Shown piece after piece: positions 62,954-64,000 of a stretch of DNA of 64,000 nucleotides. Made by a program: the position numbers and the translations under genes. Location: the NCBI GenBank assembly GCA_030844895.1, contig CM061223.1, forward strand, positions 13,465,994 to 13,529,993, given 5' to 3'. Position 1 is the stretch's first letter. Each line of letters begins with the position of its first letter. The notes under the pieces were generated by a model. It was not told where the DNA came from and made no database searches. It saw only the letters and a list, made by a program, of their open reading frames with translations. Origin of the DNA: Ambrosia x helenae (lineage: Eukaryota > Streptophyta > Magnoliopsida > Asterales > Asteraceae).

Positions 62954-64000
62954 TCGCGCTATGCAACGGGGATTCGGTCGGGATTGATTCAGTTAACTAT
63001 GGTAGTGTCACTCTCTATAGCAACCAAAATAGAAACCCCAAAAAATCAAGTCATAATATTCTCAAAGGATTTCGATTCATGTTTTATGTCGATAAAAAAC
63101 TATAAAAATGAAAAACTTTACCGGTTTTGATAATATCAATACTGGTATTCTCAACGTCTTAATCTAACTTGATTAGTTAATTTAATTATCAACTTTGTCA
63201 TAATTATATAATTTGAGTTTGATTAAAAAAACTTAAGGATTAAAGTTGTAATATGCAACTTACAATCATAAATTTGTTTAAAACTTGGGTAGAAACAACT
63301 TGGACCAATATTGAAAAGCAACTTGGACCAACATTGAATTAGTACTGTTCACGTTTTGAAATATTAGTATATAAAATAGAAGTGGCTTTAAACCTGTTTA
63401 ACCCTTTGTTCATTTTTGTTTATTCATTGGAGGGCAAAACACAACTCAAATTAACTCATTCGTAGATAAATGGTTTGGAAACCTCCACCTTGTTCGAGCG
63501 TAATCCATGGGACCGACTAGACTCTTGAGAACTTACTCTTTACAAACATGTTATTTTTCCACCCCTTTCATCGCCCTAATTCTCGATTAGTAAAAACGCA
63601 GAAGTTATGGACCCAACACATCTGTGTGTAAACTCGATCACCAAATATATGTTTCACCTGTCACATTATGTTAAACTATCTTTTATGTAGATGACATGGA
63701 TTGTTTTTTAAGATAAATAATAATCATTTCTTGTACGTCCTTTTTGTTTAATTCAATTTGTCCCCAAGTCAACACGGCTATCATATCTTAATCATAAATT
63801 TATTGGTTACTCTTTCAAACTTAGGTTATATCATTTTCATGATTTAGTAATGATATTATAATATAGAAAAAATCTCCACCGGCAGTTGCGGAACAACCAC
63901 TTGGTCCATAAGAAATCCAAATCATTTTTTTTTCTTAGATTTTCTTTTTGAGAAAAAACGAGAAAGGAAGTACTATATAAGTGTAATGATTATTGTTTCT
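62954..64000. other. No recognised gene
   Basis: AT-rich intergenic DNA. 63295-63345 has a duplicated 'caacttggaccaa(t/c)attga'. 63430-63490 resembles sequence in BIG intron 7. Nothing else was identified. Confidence 0.45.

Noticed and set aside
1..64000. CRISPR array or bacterial system
   Set aside because: Regularly spaced identical repeats with unique spacers are absent; the word arrays have irregular spacing, and the whole context is plant nuclear DNA.

Overview
The window is nuclear DNA of a flowering plant, most likely a eudicot. Athila-type Ty3 elements, Ty1/copia fragments, Helitrons, MITEs and a multi-exon ARF-GEF gene with canonical GT-AG introns all point that way. The repeat style (Athila elements with a large ORF 3' of pol, and Ty3 LTRs ending in GGGGTGTTACA) looks like Asteraceae to me, but I cannot prove the family from sequence alone. 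Nothing bacterial is present: no CRISPR, operon or rRNA.

Layout. Positions 1-25057 are an old, broken Athila element on the minus strand (pol at 18289-24998, 3' ORF at 1139-2936). It was split by two later insertions. One is a very young, almost intact Athila element at 3002-16850, with 1678-bp LTRs that are nearly identical, a tRNA-Asp primer site and TSD AATAG. The other is a Ty3 solo LTR at 20284-22994 (TSD TTTTA). Positions 25058-30140 are a pile of copia and Ty3 LTR pieces. Positions 30601-32389 are a non-autonomous Helitron carrying a hAT MITE and a PIF/Harbinger MITE. Next come a long foldback repeat (32443-33110), an Athila ORF remnant, a BRCT-like gene scrap, a hAT MITE (35666-36520), remains of a UTP25 gene (37802-38336) and a truncated copia element (39463 to about 42560).

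The one substantial host gene is on the plus strand at 45564-55447. Its 11 exons encode a BIG-type ARF guanine-nucleotide exchange factor (DCB, HUS, Sec7 and HDS regions, about 1763 aa). Two single-base frameshifts in homopolymer runs interrupt it. A 1155-bp Mutator-like element with about 180-bp inverted repeats ends only 176 bp before its start codon. Downstream are a second Helitron (55927-59347), itself split by another solo LTR of the same family (56585-59134, TSD AAAAC), and a 3350-bp non-autonomous CACTA element (59601-62950, TSD TCC) carrying a PPR-like scrap.

The most unusual signals are tRNA-like Pol III A/B-box modules at the same offset in two members of one LTR family, and short family-specific palindromic 'word' arrays in several unrelated retroelements. 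These deserve real tests. Coordinates of LTR, Helitron and MITE ends are base-exact where a target-site duplication or terminal motif is cited, and approximate elsewhere.
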